NCBI RefSeq assembly: GCF_900142925.1
Contig: NZ_FRCN01000004.1
Span: 186,001 to 250,000, forward strand
Origin: Chitinophaga sp. CF418
GTDB taxonomy: Bacteria > Bacteroidota > Bacteroidia > Chitinophagales > Chitinophagaceae
Direction of reading: 5' to 3'
Length of the DNA stretch: 64,000 nt
Shown here: piece by piece, positions 52,260 to 60,812 of the stretch
How the letters are laid out: each line of letters opens with the position of its first letter
How positions within the stretch are numbered: the stretch's first letter is position 1
Notes under the pieces: model-generated
The model's database searches: none
Told to the model about the DNA's origin: nothing
The model's input: the letters and a program-made list of their open reading frames with translations, nothing else
Made by a program: the position numbers and the translations under genes

Positions 52260-53756
52260 ATGGGCAAACTTTTTGTAAAAAAGCCACTCTCCCTGTTATT
52301 AGCTGAAGCATCCGAATCTGAAAAAGGCCTTAAACGTACATTAGGGGCAGCATCACTTATAGCTTTGGGAATAGGCGCTATCATTGGTGCGGGGCTTTTT
52401 GTTAGAACAGCTGCTGCTGCCGGACAACACGCCGGTCCTGCTGTTACGATTTCTTTCGTTATCGCTGCTATTGGTTGTGCCCTGGCAGGTCTTTGCTATG
52501 CGGAGTTTGCCTCTATGATCCCTATTGCCGGTAGTGCTTATACCTACTCTTACGCAACAATGGGTGAGTTCATCGCCTGGATCATCGGATGGGACCTTGT
52601 GCTGGAATATGCGCTTGGCGCCGCTACAGTAGCCATTGGTTGGTCTCAATACCTGAATAAACTCATTGAAAAGGTTTTCGGGGCAGCATATGTCATACCT
52701 TATCAGTGGTCTCATAGCCCATTTGAAATATCTGATGCAGGTGTACATGGTATCATGAACATACCTGCAGTCTTCATATTATTACTGCTCACTTTATTGC
52801 TGATCCGTGGTATTGAAGGTTCTGCTATTGTTAATAACGTCATCGTTATCACAAAAGTAGCCATCGTAATCCTGTTGATCCTCCTGGGCTGGCAGTTTAT
52901 CAATCCTGCTAACCACACGCCATTCACCATTCCTGCAGATGCTGGTTCTGTAACTATGCACAATGGTAAAGTGATCAACTACAGTGATTTCTGGTATCAT
53001 GGTATACCTGGGGTATTGAGAGGCGCGGGAGTTGTATTCTTTGCGTTTATTGGTTTTGATGCCGTATCAACAGCTGCACAGGAAACAAAGAATCCAAAGA
53101 AGAACATGCCTATCGGTATCCTGGTATCACTGGCTATCTGTACGTTGCTGTACATTCTCTTCTCTTATGTGTTGACTGGTATCGCTCCTTATAAAGACTT
53201 CCTGAGACAAGGTGGTGAGGCATCCGTAGCTTATGCAATTGATACTTACATGCACGGATATGGCTGGTTGTCCACTTTTGTGACTATTGCTATCCTCGCA
53301 GGTTTTTCCTCTGTGATCCTGGTAATGCTGTTAGGCCAGACAAGGGTGTTCTACTCCATGTCAAATGATGGCCTGGTACCAAAAGTATTCTCTAACCTTC
53401 ATCCGAAATTCCGCACTCCTTACAGATCACAGGCATTGTTTTTCGTGTTTGTATCCATTTTCGCGGCTTTCATTCCAGACAGTGTGGTAGGTGATATGAC
53501 CAGTATCGGTACCCTGTTCGCCTTCGTACTGGTTTGTCTGGGTGTGATAGTAATGAGAAAAACCAACCCGGAATTACAGCGTGCGTTCAAAACACCATGG
53601 GTACCGTTTGTACCTGTCCTGGGTTCTATATTCTGTCTGACAATGATTGTCAGCCTGGGTATTGAAAACTGGGCGCGACTGATCGTATGGCTGCTGATCG
53701 GCTTTGTTATTTACTTTGGTTATAGCGTTAAGCACAGTAAGGCCAGAAAATTATAA
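52260..53756 (+). CDS. APC family amino acid permease
   Basis: This 498-residue transporter has about 12 membrane helices. Helix 1 contains ASLIALGIGAIIGAGLFV and helix 6 FFAFIGFDAVSTAAQETKNPKKNMPIG, the cationic amino acid transporter pattern. The substrate is likely an amino acid, not assignable. It is divergent from the DAACS gene with a 197-bp gap; a TATATTTG at 52187-52194 could be its -7 element, without a matching -33. Confidence 0.92.
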   Translation: MGKLFVKKPLSLLLAEASESEKGLKRTLGAASLIALGIGAIIGAGLFVRTAAAAGQHAGPAVTISFVIAAIGCALAGLCYAEFASMIPIAGSAYTYSYATMGEFIAWIIGWDLVLEYALGAATVAIGWSQYLNKLIEKVFGAAYVIPYQWSHSPFEISDAGVHGIMNIPAVFILLLLTLLLIRGIEGSAIVNNVIVITKVAIVILLILLGWQFINPANHTPFTIPADAGSVTMHNGKVINYSDFWYHGIPGVLRGAGVVFFAFIGFDAVSTAAQETKNPKKNMPIGILVSLAICTLLYILFSYVLTGIAPYKDFLRQGGEASVAYAIDTYMHGYGWLSTFVTIAILAGFSSVILVMLLGQTRVFYSMSNDGLVPKVFSNLHPKFRTPYRSQALFFVFVSIFAAFIPDSVVGDMTSIGTLFAFVLVCLGVIVMRKTNPELQRAFKTPWVPFVPVLGSIFCLTMIVSLGIENWARLIVWLLIGFVIYFGYSVKHSKARKL

Positions 53757-53781
53757 TCAGGTTATTTCACAATAAAGATCT

Positions 53782-53828
53782 CAAGGCCGGAATTCATGCT
53801 GCATTGGTAGTCTGAATTTCCGGCCTTG
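53782..53828 (+). terminator. Possible terminator after the permease
   Basis: CAAGGCCGG and AATTCA pair with TGAATT and CCGGCCTTG with one extra T bulge. The tail CTGAGTTAAG is not U-rich, so function is uncertain. Confidence 0.45.
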
Positions 53829-53917
53829 CTGAGTTAAGCAACCGGAGGAAGTCATTATTACTATAAAAGTGACTATTTTTGCGTCTCGATTTTCTTAAAT
53901 AATTAATTATACCCAAT

Positions 53918-54628
53918 ATGGGAAGAATATTTGAAGTAAGAAAAGCCACCATGTTTGCCAGATGGGACAGGATGGCCAAACAATTTACCAGGATAGGAAA
54001 GGAAATAGCGATCGCGGTGAAACAGGGAGGTCCTGATCCGGATAATAACCCCGCTCTTCGTAGATGTTTTGCCAACGCCAAAGGTGTTAACATGCCTAAA
54101 GACCGTGTAGAAGCGGCTATTAAGCGGGCAATGGGCAAAGACAAGACTGATTATGAAGAAGTTGTTTACGAAGGATATGCGCCACATGGAGTGGCAGTAA
54201 TGGTTGAGACAGCAACAGATAACCCCACCCGTACAGTGGCTAACGTGCGTATGCACTTCAACAAAGAAGGCGGCAGCCTGGGTAATAGCGGTTCTGTAGG
54301 CTTTTTATTCAACCGTACGGGTGTTTTCAAGATTAAAAATGAAGGACAGAACCTGGAAGAGCTGGAACTTGAACTGATTGATGCCGGTCTGGAAGAAATA
54401 GGAGAAGATAGCGAAGGTAATATCATACTGCATACGCCATTTACCGAGTTCGGTAACATGTCCAAGGCACTGGAAGAAAGGAATATTGTTCCTATCAGTG
54501 CGGAGTTGCAGCGTATTCCTGCCACAACAGTTGAATTGAACGAAGAGCAGGCGAAAGAAGTGTTGACACTGATCGATCGTCTGGAGCAGGATGACGACGT
54601 ACAGCAGGTATTCCACAATCTGCGTTAA
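53918..54628 (+). CDS. YebC/PmpR family protein
   Basis: This 236-residue protein has the conserved YebC pattern [71 protein letters not shown], then [28 protein letters not shown] and [12 protein letters not shown]. Members bind DNA or ribosomes and have recently been linked to relief of proline stalling. It is monocistronic with a perfect terminator. Confidence 0.93.
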   Translation: MGRIFEVRKATMFARWDRMAKQFTRIGKEIAIAVKQGGPDPDNNPALRRCFANAKGVNMPKDRVEAAIKRAMGKDKTDYEEVVYEGYAPHGVAVMVETATDNPTRTVANVRMHFNKEGGSLGNSGSVGFLFNRTGVFKIKNEGQNLEELELELIDAGLEEIGEDSEGNIILHTPFTEFGNMSKALEERNIVPISAELQRIPATTVELNEEQAKEVLTLIDRLEQDDDVQQVFHNLR

Positions 54629-54642
54629 TATCTGTAATTACA

Positions 54643-54687
54643 ATAAAAGGAAATGGCCTTGTCTGAGACAAGGCCATTTCCTTTTAT
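54643..54687. terminator. Perfect 21-bp terminator hairpin with GTC-TGA-GAC apex
   Basis: The arms 54643-54663 and 54667-54687 are perfectly complementary (21 bp) around TGA; the base is ATAAAAGGAAA/TTTCCTTTTAT. It lies between the plus-strand YebC gene and the minus-strand response regulator and can serve both. Confidence 0.9.
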
Positions 54688-54702
54688 CCATTGATTTGTA
54701 TA

Positions 54703-55413
54703 TCAAAGTACGCGGCATACCTCGCTTTCGATCACAAGACGTAAGCCTTTGCCGTGAATAGTTTCGAGCTTAATGCTATTATCAAGCTTAAAGTGCTTGC
54801 GTATACGTGTGAGATAAACGTCCATACTGCGCCCTGTAAAGAAGTCATCATTCCCCCATACACTCAGCAAAATGCCCTCTCTTTTCAGCCTTTTGTTAGG
54901 ATTATCACAAAGGAACTTCAGCAGTTCGGCTTCTTTTGGCGGCAGGTTAATAGTTCCGCAAGTTGGAGGATGGTAGATTTTAAACTCACTATAATTGAAA
55001 ATGAGTGATCCAAGCTTAAAAACAATCTGTTTATCGTTTTGAAGCAGGCGGCTTCTTTTCATAAATACATCCATCCGGCAAAGCAGTTCTTCCATATTGA
55101 ATGGTTTCACCAGGTAGTCATCCCCGCCGCATTCGAAGCCATTAAGCTTATCCTGCTCCATATATCGTGAAGTAGTAAAGATAATGGGAACATTATCATT
55201 TCTATCCCTGATCTCCCTTGCCAGTGCGAACCCATCCATCCCGGGCATTACGACGTCCAGTAAACAGATGTCAAATGGTCTTTCCAGGAAGGTATTCCAA
55301 CCTTCCTCTCCATCTGAACAATGCACAACCAGATATCCCGCCTTTTCCAGGTGGCTCTTGATAACTTTGGCAAAAAAATGGTCATCTTCTACTAACAGAA
55401 CTCCTGCTTTCAT
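54703..55413 (-). CDS. OmpR/PhoB-type response regulator, orphan
   Basis: This 236-residue regulator has a receiver domain (1-120) with phospho-acceptor D53 in CLLDVVMPGMDGF, acidic E9-D11, T80/81 and K103 in YLVKPF, and a winged-helix domain (about 135-235) with LPPKEAELLKFLCDNPNKRLKREGIL and RSMDVYLTRIRKHFK. No histidine kinase is next to it. The start is ATG at 55413; 55449 is also possible. Bacteroidota OmpR-type orphans are common and their targets cannot be inferred. Confidence 0.9.
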   Translation of the reverse strand: MKAGVLLVEDDHFFAKVIKSHLEKAGYLVVHCSDGEEGWNTFLERPFDICLLDVVMPGMDGFALAREIRDRNDNVPIIFTTSRYMEQDKLNGFECGGDDYLVKPFNMEELLCRMDVFMKRSRLLQNDKQIVFKLGSLIFNYSEFKIYHPPTCGTINLPPKEAELLKFLCDNPNKRLKREGILLSVWGNDDFFTGRSMDVYLTRIRKHFKLDNSIKLETIHGKGLRLVIESEVCRVL

Positions 55414-55788
55414 AAATGGATTTGGGTTGATGGTTAATTTAGAAGTCATTCCTGACAAGCCCTAACAAAATGACGAATTATTAACTGTTAACGTGGACTA
55501 AATGTTTATCCAATTTAGTTTTATTCTTTTAAATTTTGGCTGCACAACACCTATTATCTTCATCCATTTCGTTCATTCCTGACCAAACGAAAAATAAGCA
55601 TGTCTAATATATTAATTATCATTCACAATAGGAAATAACATTTGGTTAATGTTAGCTTCCGGAGTCAACGATATTATTATATTAAATAATCATTCAATTA
55701 TATTTTAATGGATCTATCATGAAAGTATTTCATAATATTTGTATACTGCATTAACATCTTCTTAAACCTACAACCTCATTTAAATGCA

Positions 55789-55821
55789 AAAACGCAAGGC
55801 CGGTAAGCCTTGCGTTTTCAT
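55789..55821. terminator. Terminator after the fused E1 gene
   Basis: AAAACGCAAGGC pairs with GCCTTGCGTTTT, 12 bp, with GCAAA before and CATTTTAT after. It sits 16 nt after the E1 stop in minus orientation. The AT-rich interval 55414-55788 shows nothing else. Confidence 0.82.
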
Positions 55822-55836
55822 TTTATAGTTAAAAAA

Positions 55837-58236
55837 CTATTCTTCTACCATTTCCATTACTATTCTGATCACATCCTCCACATTAGGCTTGGAAAAATAA
55901 TCACCATCTGAGCCGTACGCAGGACGATGCGCCTGTGCACTTAAGGTTCTTGGTGCCACATCCAGCCATTTGTATCCGCCCTGTAGTTCCATCACCTGCT
56001 GGAACATATAGGCACTACCGCCACCAGGCACATCTTCGTCAACGAAAAGTATCCGGTTCGTTTTCTTCAGTGACTCTACTATTTTATGACCTGTATCAAA
56101 AGGCAATAATGTCTGAATGTCAATCAGCTCACAGGAAACGCCCAGTTTTTCAAGCGTCTGCATAGCTTCTTCAATCACGCGCAGGGTAGATCCGTAGGAA
56201 ACAATCGTGATGTCAGTGCCTTCATGTATTGTTTCCGGTACCCCTAAAGGCACAGTGAAGCTACTCAGGTTGTGGGGTAGTCTCTCCTTCAGCCTGTAAC
56301 CGTTGAGGGATTCAATTACCAGTGCAGGCTCGTTAGCTGACAGCAGTGTGTTGTACATACCCGCGGCCTGTACCATATTACGCGGTACACAAACGTTCAT
56401 GCCCCTTAAAGATCCGAGGATCATGCTCATCGGAGAGCCGGAATGCCAGATCCCCTCCAGCCTGTGGCCTCTCGTACGCACGATGATCGGGCAATATTGG
56501 ATGCCCTTTGTTCTGTATTGTAAACTGGCTACATCGTCACTAAGTGGCTGCAGCCCATATATCAGGTAATCGAGGTATTGTATTTCAGCGATTGGACGAA
56601 GGCCTCTGAGGGCCATGCCTATCCCCTGCCCCATAATGGTAAGCTCCCGTATGCCTGTATCAAAGATCCGCTGTGCTCCATGCTTCTGCTGTAAGCCGGC
56701 AAATCCCTGATTTACATCGCCTATTTTACCCACGTCTTCACCAAACGCGAATACTTTGGGATTATTTTCTATTAGCTGGTCGAAGTATTTGTTCAATACC
56801 TCATATCCATTTACAGTGGCTGAATCTTCATCGTAGACAGCCGGTACCACCGGCACATTCACCGTGGAGTTTGTTCCTTCTGCATACAATAGGGAATTGT
56901 AGTTTTCCTTTTCATGGCTGAGCAGATCATCATAAAAACGTTTCAAAGCATCCATTACTGGCGCTTTTACCTTCTTATGATAAATTAGTATGGTAGACGC
57001 AGTTTTGAGTACATCCCTTCTTAGCGGCTCACGATTTGTCTGCAGCTCGTGCACCAGATTATTTATCATCCCGGTATCCACCCCCGGCAAAGCTGCTACT
57101 GCCTGGCCATGCATCACCACCTGTTGCACCTGCTGACGAATAGGTGTGATGTATTTTTCCCATGCATTTTTGCGGGCGTCCTGTGCTACTGTTTTGGCTT
57201 CAGCTTCTATAGACAGCAGGGTAGCTTCATCTGCCAGTGCATTTTCCAGGATCCACTGCCTCATCTGGTGATTACAGTCAAACTCTTTTTCCCATGCCAG
57301 ACGCTCTTTACTCTTATAACGCTCATGAGATCCACTGGTGGAATGCCCCTGTGGCTGGGTCATTTCCTCAACATGGAACAATGCCGGTATATGCGTTTCC
57401 CTGATCTTCCTGATACCGCTTTCAAACACTTCACACATGGAGGCATAATCCCATCCCTTCACATTATATATGTCAAAACCGTTTGAATCTTCCGTTTTAC
57501 GGAAACCTTCAAGAGCGGCACTGATCGAATCTTTAGTGGTCTGATAGTTACGCGGAACCGAAATGCCATAACCATCATCCCATACAAAAACTGCTAATGG
57601 CACCTGCAGTACACCGGCGGCATTCATTGTCTCCCAAAAATGACCTTCAGAAGTAGAAGCATCTCCTATGGTAGCAAAACAAACTTCATTACCATTATTG
57701 GACAGTTTTGAGAAATCCTTTAACACTTCCACATCCCGGAAAAGCTTGGATGCGAAAGCCAATCCCAGCGCACGCGGCATCTGTGCAGCAGTAGGAGACA
57801 TGTCCGTGGCCGTATTCTTAATCTGCGTAAGATCCAGCCAATTGCCATCCTTTCCAAGATTTGGAGTCGCGAAGTGGGAATTCATCTGGCGTCCACCTGA
57901 AAATGGTTCATTGGCCAGATCAGGATCGGCATACATCTGCGAAAAGAATTGTTCTGGTGTGGCAATACCACTGGCAAAAGCAAAGGTCTGGTCCCGGTAA
58001 TAACCTGAGCGAAAATCTCCAGGCTTGAAATACTTGGCCATGGCGATCTGCGCCACTTCCTTTCCATCTCCGAAAATACCGAACTTGGCCTTTCCTGTAA
58101 GTACTTCCTTACGGGCCAGCAGACTAACTTCCCTGCTTTCGCAAGCCAGGCGGTAATCATCCAGTACTTCCTTCCGAAATTCATCGAATGATAACCGGCT
58201 TTCCGTATTCATAGTCAGTTCATTGTTTTCTATCAT
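55837..58236 (-). CDS. 2-oxoacid dehydrogenase E1 component, fused alpha and beta subunits
   Basis: This 799-residue enzyme has an E1-alpha part (about 10-370) with the thiamine diphosphate region GDASTSEGHFWETMNAAGVLQVPL and the phospho-serine loop STSGSHERY, and an E1-beta part (about 470-799) with VFAFGEDVGKIGDVNQGFAGLQQKHG, EIQYLDY and GIRELTIMGQGIGMALRGLRP. Such fusions are common in Bacteroidota and fit the branched-chain 2-oxoacid dehydrogenase more than pyruvate dehydrogenase. It decarboxylates a 2-oxoacid and passes the acyl group to E2; E2 and E3 are not here. Confidence 0.92.
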   Translation of the reverse strand: MIENNELTMNTESRLSFDEFRKEVLDDYRLACESREVSLLARKEVLTGKAKFGIFGDGKEVAQIAMAKYFKPGDFRSGYYRDQTFAFASGIATPEQFFSQMYADPDLANEPFSGGRQMNSHFATPNLGKDGNWLDLTQIKNTATDMSPTAAQMPRALGLAFASKLFRDVEVLKDFSKLSNNGNEVCFATIGDASTSEGHFWETMNAAGVLQVPLAVFVWDDGYGISVPRNYQTTKDSISAALEGFRKTEDSNGFDIYNVKGWDYASMCEVFESGIRKIRETHIPALFHVEEMTQPQGHSTSGSHERYKSKERLAWEKEFDCNHQMRQWILENALADEATLLSIEAEAKTVAQDARKNAWEKYITPIRQQVQQVVMHGQAVAALPGVDTGMINNLVHELQTNREPLRRDVLKTASTILIYHKKVKAPVMDALKRFYDDLLSHEKENYNSLLYAEGTNSTVNVPVVPAVYDEDSATVNGYEVLNKYFDQLIENNPKVFAFGEDVGKIGDVNQGFAGLQQKHGAQRIFDTGIRELTIMGQGIGMALRGLRPIAEIQYLDYLIYGLQPLSDDVASLQYRTKGIQYCPIIVRTRGHRLEGIWHSGSPMSMILGSLRGMNVCVPRNMVQAAGMYNTLLSANEPALVIESLNGYRLKERLPHNLSSFTVPLGVPETIHEGTDITIVSYGSTLRVIEEAMQTLEKLGVSCELIDIQTLLPFDTGHKIVESLKKTNRILFVDEDVPGGGSAYMFQQVMELQGGYKWLDVAPRTLSAQAHRPAYGSDGDYFSKPNVEDVIRIVMEMVEE

Positions 58237-58356
58237 GCCTCTTGGTTAAAGTACAAAAGTAAGGTTAATTATAGTTAATTATACAGTTGCGAAACGTCTG
58301 AAAATGTAATGCGTAAAATAATTTGATTTTTTTTAATAAGATTTTAATAAATTCTT

Positions 58357-58388
58357 TGGTGCTGCATCAATTTTGGCTGTAAATTTGT
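58357..58388 (+). promoter_or_regulatory. Promoter before the DUF1573 gene
   Basis: TTG (58357-58359), a 21-nt spacer and TAAATTTG (58381-58388) resemble the consensus with a slightly long spacer. The start point would be about 50 nt before the ATG at 58445. Confidence 0.5.
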
Positions 58389-58444
58389 TACTAAGTTAAA
58401 CGATGATCTATTATTTAACCAATCGTTTTAAAACCACATTATAC

Positions 58445-58834
58445 ATGAAAAGATTTATCTTATCCCTATTTGCGAGCATGCTGTTAACCACTGCTCTCTG
58501 GGCGCAAACACAGACCGGTAATCCTGTTGATGCCAAAGTGAAATTCAAACAGGAAACTATTGATTTTGGTAAAACTAAACTGAACAAACCAGTATCAGTT
58601 GACTTCGAATTTACCAATACCACAAAAGAACCTGTTTTGATCGAAACAGCACGTGCAAGTTGTGGTTGTACCACTCCTAGCTGGACCAAAGAACCAATCC
58701 TGCCAGGTAAAAAAGGTAAAGTCACTGCTAACTATTCCGCTAACAGCCTAGGCCAACAGAACAAAACTGTTTGGGTAAGATTAAAAGGTGTTGATCAGGA
58801 TAAAGAACTGCACCTGACTGGTACTGTTGAATAA
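58445..58834 (+). CDS. DUF1573 domain protein, exported
   Basis: This 129-residue protein has a signal peptide (about 1-20, FILSLFASMLLTTALWAQ) and a DUF1573 immunoglobulin-like domain (about 30-120) with IDFGKTKLNKPVSVDFEFTNTT, the RASCGCTTPSW cysteine pair typical of the family, and ILPGKKGKVTANY. Its role is unknown, probably an envelope-associated small domain. The start is ATG at 58445; the upstream frame lacks support. A strong terminator follows. Confidence 0.85.
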   Translation: MKRFILSLFASMLLTTALWAQTQTGNPVDAKVKFKQETIDFGKTKLNKPVSVDFEFTNTTKEPVLIETARASCGCTTPSWTKEPILPGKKGKVTANYSANSLGQQNKTVWVRLKGVDQDKELHLTGTVE

Positions 58835-58864
58835 TCAATACAGATACTACCCGTATAAGCGATA

Positions 58865-58903
58865 AAAAAGGCCTTACAGCTGGAGCTGTAAGGCCTTTTT
58901 GTT
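58865..58903 (+). terminator. Terminator after the DUF1573 gene
   Basis: AAAAAGGCCTTACAGC (58865-58880) pairs with GCTGTAAGGCCTTTTT (58885-58900) around TGGA, a 16-bp perfect stem. Confidence 0.9.
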
Positions 58904-58957
58904 ATAGCCAAGCCAGATTCCACGCTGAACTTAGCCCGCAGATCCCCTAATATCAAC

Positions 58958-58965
58958 TACCTTTG
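58958..58965 (+). promoter_or_regulatory. -7 element before the aminotransferase
   Basis: TACCTTTG lies 23 nt before the ATG at 58989. The nearest TTA-like -33 element is 24 nt upstream, longer than usual. Confidence 0.4.
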
Positions 58966-58988
58966 TATACTCAAAATCAAGACAATTT

Positions 58989-60215
58989 ATGCCTACCATT
59001 AGTAAGAGAGGGGAACAAATGCCTCCTTCTCCTATCAGGAAGTTGGTACCTTTTGCAGAAACAGCTAAAAAGAAAGGAACCAAAGTCTATCACCTCAATA
59101 TCGGGCAACCGGATATTGAAACACCAAAACCAGTACTGGATGCTGTCCGCCACTCGGAGTTTAAAGTACTTGAATACAGTCATAGCGCAGGCAATGAAAG
59201 TTACCGTCGTAAACTGGTAACCTACTATGAGCGGTTTGGCATTAAGCTAAATCACCAGCAGATCATTGTCACTACAGGAGGCTCAGAAGCCATCCTTTTT
59301 GCCTTCATGGCCTGCCTGGATGCTGGAGATGAAGTGCTTGTGCCAGAGCCATTTTATGCCAACTACAATGGCTTTGCCGTTGAAGCGGGAATAAATGTGC
59401 GTACAATAACAGCCAATATAGAAAGCGGATTTGCATTGCCAGCCATGGATGCCTTTGAAAAAGCAATCACTCCACGGACCAGAGCAATTATGATCTGCAA
59501 TCCCAATAATCCGACTGGCTATCTATACAGCAAGAAAGAACTTTCCGTGCTGAAAGAGCTGTGTCTGAAACATAATCTCTACCTGTTCTCTGATGAAGCA
59601 TACAGAGAATTTTGTTATACCGGCGAGCACTTTTCCGCAATGAATCTGGAAGGCCTGGAAGATCATGTTATCCTGATGGATACTATCTCCAAGCGCTACA
59701 GCGCCTGTGGCGGAAGAATTGGTGCCCTCGTTACCAAAAATCAAGCGGTACTCGATGCTGTCATGAAATTTGCCCAGGCGAGACTTAGCCCACCCTCTTT
59801 TGCCCAGATAGCGGGTGAAGCTGCTGTAGACCTTCCGCTGGACTATTTTGATGGAATAAAGGCTGAATACCAGAGTCGCCGTGATATATTGGTAAAGATG
59901 CTAAATGATATCCCGGGCGTATTCTGTCCCAATCCAGGCGGTGCATTCTATGCAATAGCCAGGTTGCCCATTGATAATGCAGATAAATTCTGTCAATGGC
60001 TACTGGAATCCTTCTCCCATGAACAGCAGACTGTGATGCTCGCTCCTGCTACAGGATTCTATGCAACAACAGGATTGGGTACAAATGAAGTGCGACTAGC
60101 ATATGTACTGAATAAGGACGATATCAGGAATGCTATGATTTGCCTGGCGAAAGCATTAGAAGTATATCCAGGACGGGTAGCCTTGAAGGAAGAAATACTG
60201 GAAAAAGGGAATTAA
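58989..60215 (+). CDS. Class I/II PLP aminotransferase (aspartate aminotransferase-like)
   Basis: This 408-residue enzyme has the fold type I pattern: LNIGQPDIETP, TTGGSEAILFAF, AIMICNPNNPTGYLYS with the Asn/Pro pocket, SDEAYREFCY, and catalytic Lys in DTISKRYSACGGRIG. It ends VRLAYVL. The amino-group donor and acceptor are not assignable; aspartate and branched-chain substrates are possible. It would also fit sulfopyruvate transamination to cysteate, but there is no evidence for that beyond the family. Confidence 0.88.
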   Translation: MPTISKRGEQMPPSPIRKLVPFAETAKKKGTKVYHLNIGQPDIETPKPVLDAVRHSEFKVLEYSHSAGNESYRRKLVTYYERFGIKLNHQQIIVTTGGSEAILFAFMACLDAGDEVLVPEPFYANYNGFAVEAGINVRTITANIESGFALPAMDAFEKAITPRTRAIMICNPNNPTGYLYSKKELSVLKELCLKHNLYLFSDEAYREFCYTGEHFSAMNLEGLEDHVILMDTISKRYSACGGRIGALVTKNQAVLDAVMKFAQARLSPPSFAQIAGEAAVDLPLDYFDGIKAEYQSRRDILVKMLNDIPGVFCPNPGGAFYAIARLPIDNADKFCQWLLESFSHEQQTVMLAPATGFYATTGLGTNEVRLAYVLNKDDIRNAMICLAKALEVYPGRVALKEEILEKGN

Positions 60216-60220
60216 GAGAT

Positions 60221-60275
60221 CAATAATCATATTATAAACAAATCTATATAATATGATTATTGCCGTTTTGCTGAT
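60221..60275 (+). terminator. AT-rich terminator after the aminotransferase
   Basis: CAATAATCATATTATA (60221-60236) pairs with TATAATATGATTATTG (60247-60262), a perfect 16-bp stem, followed by CCGTTTTGCTGATTTTT. Confidence 0.65.
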
Positions 60276-60568
60276 TTTTACCTCCAAAAGCCCCTTTTTT
60301 TACATTAATAAAAATAATATATGCGGTTATTTGTAGCAAAATTCGATTTTTATAATGAAAAATGTTTTTTGCGTTAATTTTCTTCGTATATTTGAATTGT
60401 GAAAGGCAACTGAACAGGTCGGAGAGAATCAAAGAGGAAAGATATAGTGGACTTGTTTAGCATAAATTTAACCTTAATAATTTCAGGAAGCGTTTTATAA
60501 TTCTGAACTTTGAGTTATTAACATTCAGAAACAAGTTATCAACTTTTTGTAAAAAAGTTTAAGATATA

Positions 60569-60582
60569 CTAAAACGTTTTAG
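60569..60582. promoter_or_regulatory. Palindrome between -33 and -7 of a candidate promoter
   Basis: CTAAAACGTTTTAG is a perfect 14-bp palindrome with a central AACGTT, similar to LacI-family operators. It lies 10 bp before the -7 match at 60593-60600. No LacI-type gene is in the window. Confidence 0.4.
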
Positions 60583-60636
60583 CTAAATACCGTATTTTTG
60601 TATCAGTTTTTCATAACGTGGAATTTATAAAGGCAA

Positions 60637-60666
60637 ACGGCTCTGATCACAGAGCCGTATTTTTTT
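60637..60666 (+). terminator. Orphan terminator
   Basis: ACGGCTCTG (60637-60645) pairs with CAGAGCCGT (60650-60658) around ATCA, followed by ATTTTTTT. The preceding gene has its own terminator 370 nt upstream, so this one must end another transcript or be a second stop. Confidence 0.85.
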
Positions 60667-60758
60667 GCCCAATACCCTCAAATAATATTGACAATCAATC
60701 TATTAAGAAAAATAACTATCTCTCTTCCCGGCTTTAACCTTTAAAATCTATATAAAAC

Positions 60759-60793
60759 AAAAGAGGCGGTCCTGATTATAGGCCGCCTCTTTT
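60759..60793 (-). terminator. carA terminator
   Basis: AAAAGAGGCGG pairs with CCGCCTCTTTT, plus an inner CC/GG; the minus-strand tail after the stem is TTGTTTTATAT. It lies 20 nt after the carA stop. Confidence 0.85.
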
Positions 60794-60812
60794 AAATTTA
60801 TCAGAAGAAAAT

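Larger units (their letters stand above)
60400..60666 (+). ncRNA. Candidate small RNA or leader between aminotransferase and carA
   Basis: The 600-bp interval 60216-60812 has no gene but contains a -7 match TATATTTG (60387-60394), a second match TATTTTTG (60593-60600), nested inverted repeats (ACTTGTTT with AAACAAGT, TTCTGAA with TTCAGAA) and the orphan terminator at 60637. The structured part and terminator suggest a plus-strand small RNA of about 60-270 nt. The identity is unknown, and it may be two short transcripts. Confidence 0.3.
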
